Assembly (NCBI GenBank): GCA_902593125.1
Contig: CACJGU010000004.1
Span: 33,916 to 97,915, forward strand
From: an uncultured Alphaproteobacteria bacterium
GTDB taxonomy: Bacteria > Pseudomonadota > Alphaproteobacteria > HIMB59 > GCA-002718135
Reading direction: 5' to 3'
Length of the DNA: 64,000 nucleotides
The translations under genes were made by a program, and so were the position numbers. Below, piece by piece: positions 26,571 to 34,884 of this stretch. The stretch's first letter is position 1. Each line of letters begins with the position of its first letter. Under the pieces are notes generated by a model, which saw only the letters and a list, made by a program, of their open reading frames with translations, was not told the DNA's origin and did no database searches.

Positions 26571-27346
26571 TAATTCATTCTTTCAGTATTTCCATCTACT
26601 GTCATAGCTTGACCAGAAATATTTTGACTTTCATCACTTAATAAAAATAAAGCCATTGAAGCAATATCTTCTTTATTAACAAATGTTTGTAGAGATACCA
26701 TTGATTCAAACTCTTGCTTTACCTTTTTGGGATTAGTTTTTGTTAATAAGGCTTTTGCATCAACTACTCGCTTCATTCGATCTCCCTCTACTGATCCAGG
26801 ACAAATGGCGTTAACTCTAATTTTATATTTACCAAGTTCTATTGCTAAGGTTTTGGTCAGACCTATTACTGCCCATTTACTAGCAGTATAAGGTGAACGT
26901 TGAGCAAAACCATAAAGTCCCGCAGTAGAAGAAAGATTAATTATAGACGCTTTTTTTGCTTTTTTTAAGAATGGAATAGAATACTTTGTATAATAAAAAT
27001 GACTATGTAAGTTTGTCTTTATAGTCTCTTCCCATTCTTCAATTTTTATATTTTCGAGACTTTTGGTTGGACCTGCTATTCCTATATTATTTATTAGACC
27101 ATCAATTTTTTTTAGAGATTTTATTTTATGAAAATATTTTTTAATTTCAGCTGGATTTGTACAATCCATAGCGGTTGCATAAATTTTATTTTTATATTTT
27201 TTATTTATTTGATTAACTTTTTTTTTGTTAATATCAGAAATATATACTTTTCCACCTACGCTGATAATTTTCTTAGCAATTGCAAAACCTATACCATCTG
27301 CAGCGGCTGAAATAACGTAAGTTTTGTTTTTCAAATTGTTCTTCAT
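26570..27346 (-). CDS. Short-chain dehydrogenase/reductase
   Basis: The 258-residue protein is a classical SDR: AAADGIGFAIAK near residue 14 for the cofactor, NNIGIAGP near 86, the catalytic Ser in NLSSTAG, and YTASK with the Tyr-x-x-x-Lys pair near 153. The C-terminal NISGQAMTVDGN is typical of SDRs that oxidise secondary alcohols. It lies between the small CBS-like gene and the GMC gene on one transcript. The substrate is unknown; the operon suggests it acts on a product of the PhyH-family enzyme. Confidence 0.9.
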   Translation of the reverse strand: MKNNLKNKTYVISAAADGIGFAIAKKIISVGGKVYISDINKKKVNQINKKYKNKIYATAMDCTNPAEIKKYFHKIKSLKKIDGLINNIGIAGPTKSLENIKIEEWEETIKTNLHSHFYYTKYSIPFLKKAKKASIINLSSTAGLYGFAQRSPYTASKWAVIGLTKTLAIELGKYKIRVNAICPGSVEGDRMKRVVDAKALLTKTNPKKVKQEFESMVSLQTFVNKEDIASMALFLLSDESQNISGQAMTVDGNTERMN

Positions 27347-27351
27347 AATAT

Positions 27352-27624
27352 TTAATTATAAGTTAATTCATTTTTTGTAATATAGCCAATTGTTTTACCT
27401 TTATTATTAATTACTACTACTGTAAGATTGTCTTTTATAATTTTTTCTTTAAAATTTTTAATTTTTATATTTCCGTTAACCTTAAAAGTATTTCCTAATG
27501 TTAAATTCATTTTATTAAAGTCTTTTTCATCAATCATTATATTACTAGCTATAAGATTATTAAATATACTCTCTTTACTTCGAAAAATATTTAAAATTGC
27601 TTTTATAATATTCACAATCAACAA
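27352..27624 (-). CDS. Small CBS-domain-like protein, 90 residues
   Basis: The frame opens at TTG 27624 (TTG and GTG alternatives follow within four codons) and lies with 5-base gaps between the PhyH-family gene and the SDR gene. The C-terminal VVVINNKGKTIGYITKNEL is the sequence pattern of a CBS repeat end strand and helix (compare the D-x-x-G-x-x-x-G-x-I form). An isolated half-CBS could bind a nucleotide or act as a regulatory subunit. The overlapping opposite-strand frame at 27428-27688 is taken as a shadow. No clear ribosome site is visible. The gene is likely real from spacing, but the function is unknown. Confidence 0.55.
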   Translation of the reverse strand: MLIVNIIKAILNIFRSKESIFNNLIASNIMIDEKDFNKMNLTLGNTFKVNGNIKIKNFKEKIIKDNLTVVVINNKGKTIGYITKNELTYN

Positions 27625-27629
27625 GAATT

Positions 27630-28460
27630 TTAATTTAAAGGAGTTAAAACCTTTTCATGAGGCATCACAATACTTTTTTGGAACTTAGACAATCTTTTAA
27701 GTAATTCAGCAGATGGTCGATATGGATGACGAAAAAATCCCCATGAAGGTCCATACCTGTATACAACAATTCTTCTTTCTCCATCGTTAACTCTTTTTGC
27801 TGAACCATGACATAAAGAGTCTACAAATAAAAGTCCATCACCTGCTTTTAAATGAACCTCAACGGATGCAGTCATTCCATCTGCTGATGATACTTTACCA
27901 CCTTTTAACATCTTGTTTTCTCTAAATTCTGGATGTTCTATGTTAGATTTATGTGATGCGGGTATTATAACAGTTCCACCATCACCTGGGCCAATATCAT
28001 TCAAAGCTAATAAAATATTTACTTGTGAACAATGAAATTTTCCATTTTGAAATCTATAATGATTTCTTTGTAGGCCTTCATGGTTGCCGGAATGTACGCC
28101 GATAGCCTCACCTGGGCCTCTAATATTGGCAAAGTTCTCATCAATAAATAATGGACCATGAGTGTGGTCAAAAGAGCCTTTACCTCCCACAAAATGTAAC
28201 ATGTAATTAATCCATGAAGGATGGTCAATTAAATTTTCAAAAGGCTTTCCTGCTTCATAAATTTGTTGAAGATTTAAACCCTCCTTACCTCCATAATTAT
28301 GACCATGAACATGACCAGCCCACTGTTTATTACCTAAGTTTTTTAAATCATCCAAAATTTTATTTAAATTAATAAGTTCTTTTTTACTTAAAGCATTTTT
28401 AATAATTAAGTATCCATTAAGATCAAATAAATACTCATCTAATTTAGAAATTTTTTTCAC
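27630..28460 (-). CDS. Phytanoyl-CoA dioxygenase (PhyH) family protein
   Basis: The 276-residue protein has the PhyH core: GVHSGNHEG near 121-129, NDIGPGDGGTVIIPASHKSN at 154-173, and CHGSAKRVNDGERRIVVY at 217-234, which holds the distal iron-binding His218 and the 2-oxoglutarate-binding Arg. The position of the usual His-x-Asp is occupied by His123-Ser-Gly125, so the carboxylate ligand appears to be missing. It starts with GTG. It sits directly downstream of the ABC ATPase gene on the same strand. Hydroxylation of the imported compound is the simplest idea; a non-hydroxylase role is possible. Confidence 0.75.
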   Translation of the reverse strand: MKKISKLDEYLFDLNGYLIIKNALSKKELINLNKILDDLKNLGNKQWAGHVHGHNYGGKEGLNLQQIYEAGKPFENLIDHPSWINYMLHFVGGKGSFDHTHGPLFIDENFANIRGPGEAIGVHSGNHEGLQRNHYRFQNGKFHCSQVNILLALNDIGPGDGGTVIIPASHKSNIEHPEFRENKMLKGGKVSSADGMTASVEVHLKAGDGLLFVDSLCHGSAKRVNDGERRIVVYRYGPSWGFFRHPYRPSAELLKRLSKFQKSIVMPHEKVLTPLN

Positions 28461-28514
28461 AAAAAATTTAAATAATAAATTTAAAATATTTTCAAGTATT
28501 TTTAATTAGATTAA

Positions 28515-30128
28515 TTAGTTTGATCTTTTATTTAATAGATTTGTCAGCCAATCAGGATCCATTTCTGGAACTGAAGATAATAACAACTCAGTATAATCAG
28601 GGTGTGGAGGGTTTAAAATTTTACTTTTTAAGCCTTGCTCAACTACTTTACCTTGATACATAACAACTATCTCATCCGAAATGGCTTTAACAGTAGCAAT
28701 ATCGTGAGTTATAAAAATATAAGTTACACCAAGATCTTTTTGAAGTTTTTGTAACAGTTTTAAAATTCCTTCTTGAACAATTTGATCCAATGCTGAAGTA
28801 ACCTCATCACAAATAATTAGATCTGGATTAGCAGCTAAAGCTCTAGCTATACAAATTCTTTGTTTTTGGCCTCCTGATAATTCAGATGGCAATCTATCTA
28901 AAAACGTTTCATCTAGTTCAATCATTTTTAACAATTCAATTACTTTAGTCTCACGTTCTTTTCCTTTTACTCCATGGTAAAATTCAATTGGTCTTCCAAT
29001 AATTTCATCAACAGTTTGTTTAGGATTCATTGCGGTATCAGGCATTTGAAAAATTATTTGAATTCTTCTTAATTCTTCTTTTGATCTTTGCTCAAGTTTA
29101 GGAGATAATTTTTTTCCATCAAAAATAATTTCTCCTTTGGTTTGAGGTAGTAGGCCAGTTATTACTCTTGCTGTTGTTGATTTTCCTGATCCACTTTCTC
29201 CAACTATTGCTACTGTTTTACCTCTAGGAATATTAACAGAAACATCATGTAGAACTTTTGATGAACCATAAGCTGCATCAATATTTTTAATGGACAACAT
29301 ATAATCATCATTTGTTTCTTCAGGCTTAATTAGTGATCTTACTGACCATAGTGATTTAGTGTATTCTTCTTTAGGATTTGATAACATCTCTCTTGTTTGA
29401 GACTCCTCAACTTCTTCTCCATATCTCAGAACCTTAATTCTATCAGCCATTTGAGCAACTACAGCTAAATCATGAGTAATATAAATTGCAGCAGTATTAA
29501 ATTTATCTACTATTGATCTCATAGCAGACAGAACTTCAACTTGAGTAGTAACATCAAGGGCAGTTGTTGGTTCATCAAAAATTATAAGTTCTGGTCTCGG
29601 TGACATAGCCATAGCAGTCATAATTCTTTGTAATTGACCACCAGAAACTTGATGAGGATATCTCTCTCCAATATTTTCAGCATCTGGTAGTTGTAGTGAT
29701 TCATAAAGTTGGACTGCATCTTTTCTCAATACGTCAGTAGGATTTATTTTTGCTCTATTAGCTGCACTAATTGTTTGATCCATTAATCTGTGTGCAGGAT
29801 TAAAAGATGCAGCTGCAGACTGTGCAACATATGAAATTTTAGTACCCCAGATTTTTCTTTTTTCAAATTCTGTGAGCTTAGCAAGATCTGTACCATTAAA
29901 AATTATTTCACCTTTAATAATTTTGCAACCAGGTTGAGTATAACCCATTGCTGCTTTTCCCATAGTTGATTTTCCAGCACCACTTTCTCCAATTAATCCT
30001 AAAATTTCACCTCTGTATAAATTTAGATCAACACCTTTTAGTATTTTATGCCATCTCTCATCTGAAAATCCATCAATATGAATATTCTTCATTTCTAAAA
30101 GAAGTTCTTTTTTATTATTTGATGTCAT
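28515..30128 (-). CDS. Dipeptide-type ABC transporter, fused twin ATPase
   Basis: The 537-residue protein carries two complete ABC domains, like YejF or GsiA. The first has Walker A GESGAGKST near 48 and signature VSGGQLQR near 160; the second has GESGSGKST near 308 and SGGQKQR near 418, each with a Walker B LIIFDEP or LIICDEV and an ITHD switch. It would energise the two permeases encoded just upstream. In the second Walker B the usual Pro is Val (CDEV), which is common in OppD/DppF-type domains. It overlaps the start region of the permease gene by 14 bases. Confidence 0.93.
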   Translation of the reverse strand: MTSNNKKELLLEMKNIHIDGFSDERWHKILKGVDLNLYRGEILGLIGESGAGKSTMGKAAMGYTQPGCKIIKGEIIFNGTDLAKLTEFEKRKIWGTKISYVAQSAAASFNPAHRLMDQTISAANRAKINPTDVLRKDAVQLYESLQLPDAENIGERYPHQVSGGQLQRIMTAMAMSPRPELIIFDEPTTALDVTTQVEVLSAMRSIVDKFNTAAIYITHDLAVVAQMADRIKVLRYGEEVEESQTREMLSNPKEEYTKSLWSVRSLIKPEETNDDYMLSIKNIDAAYGSSKVLHDVSVNIPRGKTVAIVGESGSGKSTTARVITGLLPQTKGEIIFDGKKLSPKLEQRSKEELRRIQIIFQMPDTAMNPKQTVDEIIGRPIEFYHGVKGKERETKVIELLKMIELDETFLDRLPSELSGGQKQRICIARALAANPDLIICDEVTSALDQIVQEGILKLLQKLQKDLGVTYIFITHDIATVKAISDEIVVMYQGKVVEQGLKSKILNPPHPDYTELLLSSVPEMDPDWLTNLLNKRSN

Positions 30129-31038
30129 CTTTTAATCCGCTTGTTATGTATAAATACCAATCAATTACAAAATTAATTGCAAGAGCTAATAAAGCAATTA
30201 TTGCAGCAGGTATTAGTGGTGTTAATCCAGCAGTAATATCATATTGGGCATATTGAATTAAAATTGCGTTTTCTCTCACCATTGCAGCCCAATCAGCTGC
30301 TGGTGGCTGTATGCCTAAGCCTAAAAAACTTAAACTTGAAACTGTGAAAATAATAAAAATGAATCTTACTCCAAATTCTACAATTAGTGGAGATGCTATA
30401 TTTGGTAAAATTTCTCTAAAAATTATATAGGAAATTTTTTCTCCTCTTAATTTAGCTACCTCAACATATTCTAATACAACTTGACCAACAGCTACAGATC
30501 TTGAAATTCTAAAAAACCTCGTTGATTCTAATACCCCTAGAATTAAAATTAAATTCAAGTTACTTGGTCCAAAAACAGATAAAAGTATAAAAGTAAAAAT
30601 CATTACAGGAATTGCCATCAAAGTATCAATTGATCTGCTTAAGATTTGATCAATATAACTTCTATCTATTGCTGCAATTATTCCAAATATTGTTCCTATA
30701 ATTAAAGCGATAGAACAGGCTAAGAAACAAATTCCTAATGTATTTCTTGAAGCAAAAATTAATCTAGAGAGAATGTCTCTTCCTATTTGATCTGTACCCA
30801 ATAAGTGTTCTCCACCCCATGCCGCATACGCAACTGGAAAAACTTCTGCTTCACCATGTGGTGCAATAAATGGAGCAAAGAATGCAGCAAAAAGATAGAT
30901 AGAAATTACAATCATTCCAAACCAAGCAGATAGAGGAGCTTTAGAAAATGCTATTTTTATTCTCTCAAATCTAGTTCTTCTTTTAGTTATATTACTAACT
31001 TCACCTTTTGCTGAATAAGATTGTGAACTATCACTCAT
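30115..31038 (-). CDS. Dipeptide-type ABC transporter permease, DppC-like
   Basis: The 307-residue membrane protein has an N-terminal OppC helix, then the binding-protein-dependent permease domain with EVAKLRGEKISYIIFREILPNIASP as the EAA loop. GGEHLLGTDQIGRDILSRLI is the well-known DppC/OppC lumenal segment. It pairs with the permease encoded upstream. The start ATG at 31038 overlaps the previous stop by 4 bases (ATGA type), so the two are translationally coupled. Confidence 0.93.
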   Translation of the reverse strand: MSDSSQSYSAKGEVSNITKRRTRFERIKIAFSKAPLSAWFGMIVISIYLFAAFFAPFIAPHGEAEVFPVAYAAWGGEHLLGTDQIGRDILSRLIFASRNTLGICFLACSIALIIGTIFGIIAAIDRSYIDQILSRSIDTLMAIPVMIFTFILLSVFGPSNLNLILILGVLESTRFFRISRSVAVGQVVLEYVEVAKLRGEKISYIIFREILPNIASPLIVEFGVRFIFIIFTVSSLSFLGLGIQPPAADWAAMVRENAILIQYAQYDITAGLTPLIPAAIIALLALAINFVIDWYLYITSGLKDDIK

Positions 31039-32033
31039 TTTGGATACAAAAGTCTAGGGTTTGAAATTATGCCAATTAAATCAGCAAGTAAATTTAAAAT
31101 AACATAAGTTGATGCAAATATTAAAGCGCAAGCCTGAACAACTGGAATGTCTCTATTATAAACAGATCCAACCATTAATCTTCCTATTCCTTGATAATTA
31201 AATACAAACTCAACTACAACTGAGCCAATTAACATGTAGGCAAGATTAATAGTTATGACTTGAGCAATTGGAGCCCAGGCGTTAGGTAAGGCGTGTTTTA
31301 CAATTACTTCATATCTGGTAGCACCAGATAATTTTGCCATTTCAATATATTCACTAGATAAAATATTTATTATTGCTGAACGAGTCATTCTCATCATATG
31401 ACCCATGGTGACAAGCGTTAAAGTAAAAACTGGCAAAGCAGTTAAATAAAACCTTTCAATTAATGATGTATCTTCATTAACATTTGCTATTGTAGGAAAA
31501 ACTGGGAATAAGGTAGCTAATAAAAGTATAAAAATATAACCAGTAAAAAACTCTGGAGAAGAAACAGTAACTAAACTAAAACCAGTTGCCGATCTATCGT
31601 AAACACTATTTCTGTATAATGCAGCTGAAATACCAAGAAGTAATGCTAGAGGAATAGCTACTAGAGCACTAACTCCAGTTAAGAAGAGTGTATTTTTAAG
31701 CCTGGGAATAATTAGTTCAACAACAAGTCTTGATCTATCTCCTTGGTCACCTTGTACTTTAGATCTACCTGAGAAAGAACTTCCAAAATCTCCTTGAAAT
31801 ACATTAGATAGCCATTCAAAATATCTTGGAATAGGATGTTTATCTAAGCCTAATTCTGATCTAAGTGCCTCTACAGAGGATTTTGTAGCTGATTGACCGA
31901 GAATCTCAGTTGCAAAATCTCCTGGCAAAAAAGAAAAGCAACTGAAAATAATTACTGAAAAAGCAAATACAGTAATTAATCCAAGTCCAATTCTTAAAAA
32001 AATTGTTCTAAATATTGGGTGAATTTGGCTAAT
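31035..32033 (-). CDS. Dipeptide-type ABC transporter permease, DppB-like, apparent ATT start
   Basis: The canonical start in this frame would be TTG 31928, but that begins inside the conserved LPGDFATEIL segment and loses the first membrane helix. The frame stays open upstream to a stop at 32043-32045 and encodes a proper lead-in and helix (HPIFRTIFLRIGLGLITVFA). Within it no ATG, GTG or TTG exists. An ATT at 32033-32031 lies five bases after a perfect AGGAGG (32039-32044), so I extend to it (332 residues, normal DppB length). The rest has EMAKLSGATRYEVIVKHALP as the EAA loop. An assembly error that removed one base is the alternative. Confidence 0.8.
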   Translation of the reverse strand: MSQIHPIFRTIFLRIGLGLITVFAFSVIIFSCFSFLPGDFATEILGQSATKSSVEALRSELGLDKHPIPRYFEWLSNVFQGDFGSSFSGRSKVQGDQGDRSRLVVELIIPRLKNTLFLTGVSALVAIPLALLLGISAALYRNSVYDRSATGFSLVTVSSPEFFTGYIFILLLATLFPVFPTIANVNEDTSLIERFYLTALPVFTLTLVTMGHMMRMTRSAIINILSSEYIEMAKLSGATRYEVIVKHALPNAWAPIAQVITINLAYMLIGSVVVEFVFNYQGIGRLMVGSVYNRDIPVVQACALIFASTYVILNLLADLIGIISNPRLLYPK

Positions 32034-32038
32034 ATCAT

Positions 32039-32044
32039 CCTCCT
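32039..32044 (-). promoter_or_regulatory. Shine-Dalgarno supporting an ATT start
   Basis: AGGAGG on the minus strand sits five bases before ATT 32033 of the DppB-like gene. An ATG directly adjoining it (spacing zero) is out of frame and hits a stop after 14 codons. Confidence 0.6.
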
Positions 32045-32167
32045 ATATATTTTAATTTCGTTATTACTTAATTAGACCATTATGCAACCTAAATTTCACA
32101 AATTATCCGTTGAATTTAAATAATTTATATGTTTGTATGTTAATTAACTTAAGTTTGTTTTTTGTTA

Positions 32168-32181
32168 AATTTCTAGAAATT
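32168..32181. promoter_or_regulatory. 14-bp palindrome upstream of the binding-protein gene
   Basis: AATTTCTAGAAATT is a perfect palindrome in the intergenic region shared by the permease operon and the binding-protein gene. It is followed within two bases by a second dyad (32183-32208). It could be an operator; no regulator is encoded next to it. Confidence 0.45.
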
Positions 32182-32182
32182 A

Positions 32183-32208
32183 TGAACAAAAACACAGGTT
32201 TTTGTTCA
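32183..32208 (+). promoter_or_regulatory. 5' leader stem-loop of the binding-protein gene
   Basis: Arms TGAACAAAAAC (32183-32193) and GTTTTTGTTCA (32198-32208) pair over 11 bp around the loop ACAG. The hairpin ends 6 bases before the ribosome site GGGAGG (32215-32220). It could protect the 5' end of a highly expressed message or serve as an operator. No U-tract follows, so it is not an intrinsic terminator. Confidence 0.6.
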
Positions 32209-32224
32209 ATAAAAGGGAGGACAA

Positions 32225-33853
32225 ATGAAAGATAAGAAAATAGACAAATATATTAAAGAGCAGTCTTCAAAGCTCACCAAAGGGCTAATTGACAGAAGAC
32301 AGTTCATGATGTCTGTTCTTGCAACTGGTGTAACTCTACCAATAGCTCTGTCACTAGCTGATAAAGCTGTTGCTGCTACTCCAAAAAAAGGCGGACATTT
32401 TAGATGGGGTAATGGTGCAGCTGATACTACAGATACACTTGATCCCGCAACTTATCAAAGCTCGTTCATGCAAGCTACAGCATGGTCATATCAAAACTGT
32501 TTAACAGTTGTTGATTCTGATCACAGTATTGTACCTGAACTTGCTGAGTCAATTGAGTCAGATGATGCTCAAACTTGGGTATATAATCTTCGTAAAGGTG
32601 TTGAATTCCACAATGGTAAATCAATGACTGCTGAAGATGTTGTACTTAACTACCAGTATCATATGAATCCAGACACTGCTTCTGCAGCAGGAGGTTTATT
32701 ATCACAAATTGATACGATCTCAGCTGATGGTGCTAATAGAGTTATATTTAAACTTAAGGGCGCTAATGCAGACTGGCCAGCGATTACAACTGACTATCAC
32801 ATTATGATTAAACCAACTAAAGATGGAGTTGTAGATGCACAATCTACAATTGGAACTGGTCCATATATTATGGATGAATTCAATCCTGGTGTTGGTGCAA
32901 AGTTTGGAAAAAGAAATCCAAATTATTTCAAAGGTGATAGTGTTGCGCACTTTGATTCAGTTGAAGTAATCGGAATTAATGATCCTGCTACAAGACAAGC
33001 AGCATTATTAAACGGTGAAATTGATTGGATGAACGGTGTTGATTTAAGAACTGCAAATTTATTAACTAGAGATCCTAATGTAGAAATTACTGCAGCATCT
33101 GGTTATGCTCACTATACAGCTCCAATGAGATTAAATGTTCCACCATTTGATAACTTTGATGTTCGTATGGCAATGAAGTTTGCAATCAAAAGACAGGAAA
33201 TAGTTGATAAAATCATGCTTGGATATGGTTCATTAGGTAATGATCATCCAATTGCAACAGCTCACCCATTCCATAATAGTGCTTTAGAGCAAAGAGAGTT
33301 TGACGCAGATAAAGCAGCCTATCACTGGAAGAAATCAGGTGTGAGCGGTCCAATTGAGATCAGTACTTCTGAAGTACCTTATGCAGGTTGTACAGATGCA
33401 ACAAACTTAATCGCTGCTTCAGCTCAAGAATGCGGTATTGATCTTCGAGTTAAGAAAGAGCCGGAAGATGGATATTGGAGTAACGTATGGAACACTAAAG
33501 GATTCAGTATGAGTTCTTGGGGTGGAAGACCTACAGAAGATATGATGTGGTCTGCTGCGTTTACTGATGACACTGAGTGGAATGAAGCTGCTTGGGGTAA
33601 TATTGTGCAAACAGATTCAACTAAGCGTTTCAACGAATTAGTTAGATCTGCAAGATCAGAACTTGATTTTGAAAAAAGAAAATCAATGTACTGGGAAGCT
33701 CAAGCACTTTGTAACTACGATGGTGGCGCAATTGTTTACGCATTTAACCAATATGTTGGAGCTGGTTCTAAAAAACTTGCTCACAAAGATGATGTTGCTG
33801 GAAACTGGGAAAGTGATGGTAACAAAATTTCTGAACGTTGGTGGTTTGCATAA
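32225..33853 (+). CDS. Periplasmic ABC solute-binding protein, family 5 (DppA-like), Tat signal
   Basis: The 542-residue protein has a Tat-type signal: IDRRQFMMSV near residues 22-31, a hydrophobic stretch, and AVAATP as the cleavage region near 50. The mature part is a family 5 solute-binding protein (VPELAESIES, WVYNLRKGVEFHNG, DVRMAMKFAIKR). GGGAGG four bases before ATG 32225 is a strong ribosome site. The gene is visibly less AT-rich than its neighbours, as is usual for highly expressed binding proteins. It is divergent from the permease operon and must serve it. The ligand is unknown: family 5 proteins bind peptides, nickel, opines and other amines. Confidence 0.92.
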   Translation: MKDKKIDKYIKEQSSKLTKGLIDRRQFMMSVLATGVTLPIALSLADKAVAATPKKGGHFRWGNGAADTTDTLDPATYQSSFMQATAWSYQNCLTVVDSDHSIVPELAESIESDDAQTWVYNLRKGVEFHNGKSMTAEDVVLNYQYHMNPDTASAAGGLLSQIDTISADGANRVIFKLKGANADWPAITTDYHIMIKPTKDGVVDAQSTIGTGPYIMDEFNPGVGAKFGKRNPNYFKGDSVAHFDSVEVIGINDPATRQAALLNGEIDWMNGVDLRTANLLTRDPNVEITAASGYAHYTAPMRLNVPPFDNFDVRMAMKFAIKRQEIVDKIMLGYGSLGNDHPIATAHPFHNSALEQREFDADKAAYHWKKSGVSGPIEISTSEVPYAGCTDATNLIAASAQECGIDLRVKKEPEDGYWSNVWNTKGFSMSSWGGRPTEDMMWSAAFTDDTEWNEAAWGNIVQTDSTKRFNELVRSARSELDFEKRKSMYWEAQALCNYDGGAIVYAFNQYVGAGSKKLAHKDDVAGNWESDGNKISERWWFA

Positions 33854-33868
33854 ACCTCTAATTTTTTT

Positions 33869-33892
33869 TGTGGCGCATAACATTGCGCCACA
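33869..33892 (+). terminator. Probable terminator after the binding-protein gene
   Basis: Arms TGTGGCGCA (33869-33877) and TGCGCCACA (33884-33892) form a GC-rich 9-bp stem with loop TAACAT, followed by TATTTTCT. A T8 run also precedes the stem. It separates the binding-protein gene from the methyltransferase gene at 33916. Confidence 0.75.
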
Positions 33893-33915
33893 TATTTTCT
33901 CTTAAATTTTCAATA

Positions 33916-34839
33916 ATGTTTTTAAATAATAAAAAATACCTATTTGATGGTGGTTCTGGCCAAACTTTAATGGAAATGGGTTTAGATACTTATGGTGATT
34001 TATGGTCTGCAAAAGCGCTTATAGATAAAAATTTACATCATATGGTACTAAAAATGCACAAAGATTTTATTAATGCAGGATCTGAACTGATTGTTACAGC
34101 AAATTTTAGTGTTAGAAGACGGTTATTAAAAAGATATAATTTATTAGACTCATTAGAATTTGGAATTAGATCTGCAGGTGAGATTGCGCATAGGGCAAAA
34201 TTAGAAAGTAATAAGAAAACTATAGTTGCGGGTTCTTTGCCCAATCAGAGTAATACTTATTCTCCTATGCAATTTGAGACAGAAGAAACTATGTTTAAAT
34301 ATTTCTTTGAGGTTGCAAAAATATTAAATGACTACGTTGATATATTTTATTTAGATGTTTTAAGTTCTATTAAGGAAATACAAATAGCTTTAGAAGCATC
34401 TAAAGAGTTTAATAAACAAATACTAGTTGGCGCACATTTACGTTTTGATGGTAAATTACCTTCAGGAGAAGCACTTGAAGATCTTTTTAAAATTATTAAT
34501 CAGTATAATTGTTGTGGTATAATCTCTGCTTGTGTATCTCCCGAAATTGTTGAGTTGAGTATTCCAATTTTCAAAAAACAAAAACTCCCGTTTGGATATA
34601 AAATGAACTTATTTAAAAGATTACCAACTAGTGATCAAAAAACATTCAATACGGAAGGTTTTGAAGGACAAGCTGAATATGTAGATCCTGTAGAATTACT
34701 TGGCACAAGAGATCAAGAATATGGAATAAATGAATATAAAAATTTTGTTTCTAATTCTATGAATGAAGGAGTTACTTTAATTGGTGGATGTTGTGAAGTT
34801 AAACCACGACATATTGAAGCTTTAAGCAGCTTATTTTAA
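33916..34839 (+). CDS. Homocysteine S-methyltransferase family protein, BHMT-like
   Basis: The 307-residue protein has the homocysteine-binding fold with FDGGSGQTL near residue 10 and the zinc-site cysteines in SACVSPE near 206 and GGCCEVKPRHIEAL near 289. The family moves a methyl group from glycine betaine, DMSP or S-methylmethionine to homocysteine. The GcvT-like gene downstream and carnitine-to-betaine genes elsewhere in the window make betaine or a sulfonium compound a fair guess. I choose ATG at 33916 over the longer frame from 33868, which runs through the terminator hairpin. Confidence 0.85.
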   Translation: MFLNNKKYLFDGGSGQTLMEMGLDTYGDLWSAKALIDKNLHHMVLKMHKDFINAGSELIVTANFSVRRRLLKRYNLLDSLEFGIRSAGEIAHRAKLESNKKTIVAGSLPNQSNTYSPMQFETEETMFKYFFEVAKILNDYVDIFYLDVLSSIKEIQIALEASKEFNKQILVGAHLRFDGKLPSGEALEDLFKIINQYNCCGIISACVSPEIVELSIPIFKKQKLPFGYKMNLFKRLPTSDQKTFNTEGFEGQAEYVDPVELLGTRDQEYGINEYKNFVSNSMNEGVTLIGGCCEVKPRHIEALSSLF

Positions 34840-34884
34840 AAGTTTTTTTTCTTTTATTTATGTTAGATAAAATATTGTTTATTT

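Noticed and set aside
27428..27688. 86-codon plus-strand frame opposite the CBS-like gene
   Set aside because: It is hydrophobic low-complexity sequence with no family likeness, overlaps the end of the PhyH-family gene, and has no ribosome site. The opposite strand fits the operon spacing.
32182..32235. Short upstream frame (17 codons) starting at ATG 32182 and running into the binding-protein gene
   Set aside because: Its ATG is part of the stem-loop arm, it has no ribosome site, and it overlaps the real start out of frame. Most likely chance.
32720..32950. Minus-strand frames inside the binding-protein gene (also at 33419-33633 and 33683-33883)
   Set aside because: They are antisense shadows of a strongly supported gene whose codon bias opens frames on the other strand.
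33854..33915. Possible SAM-type riboswitch before the homocysteine methyltransferase
   Set aside because: SAR11 relatives use SAM-V elements before such genes, but here the 62 bases hold only a GC-rich terminator-like hairpin and no pseudoknot partner I can see.
33868..33915. N-terminal extension of the methyltransferase from 33868
   Set aside because: It would translate the terminator hairpin and adds residues not found in the family. ATG 33916 begins directly before the conserved core.
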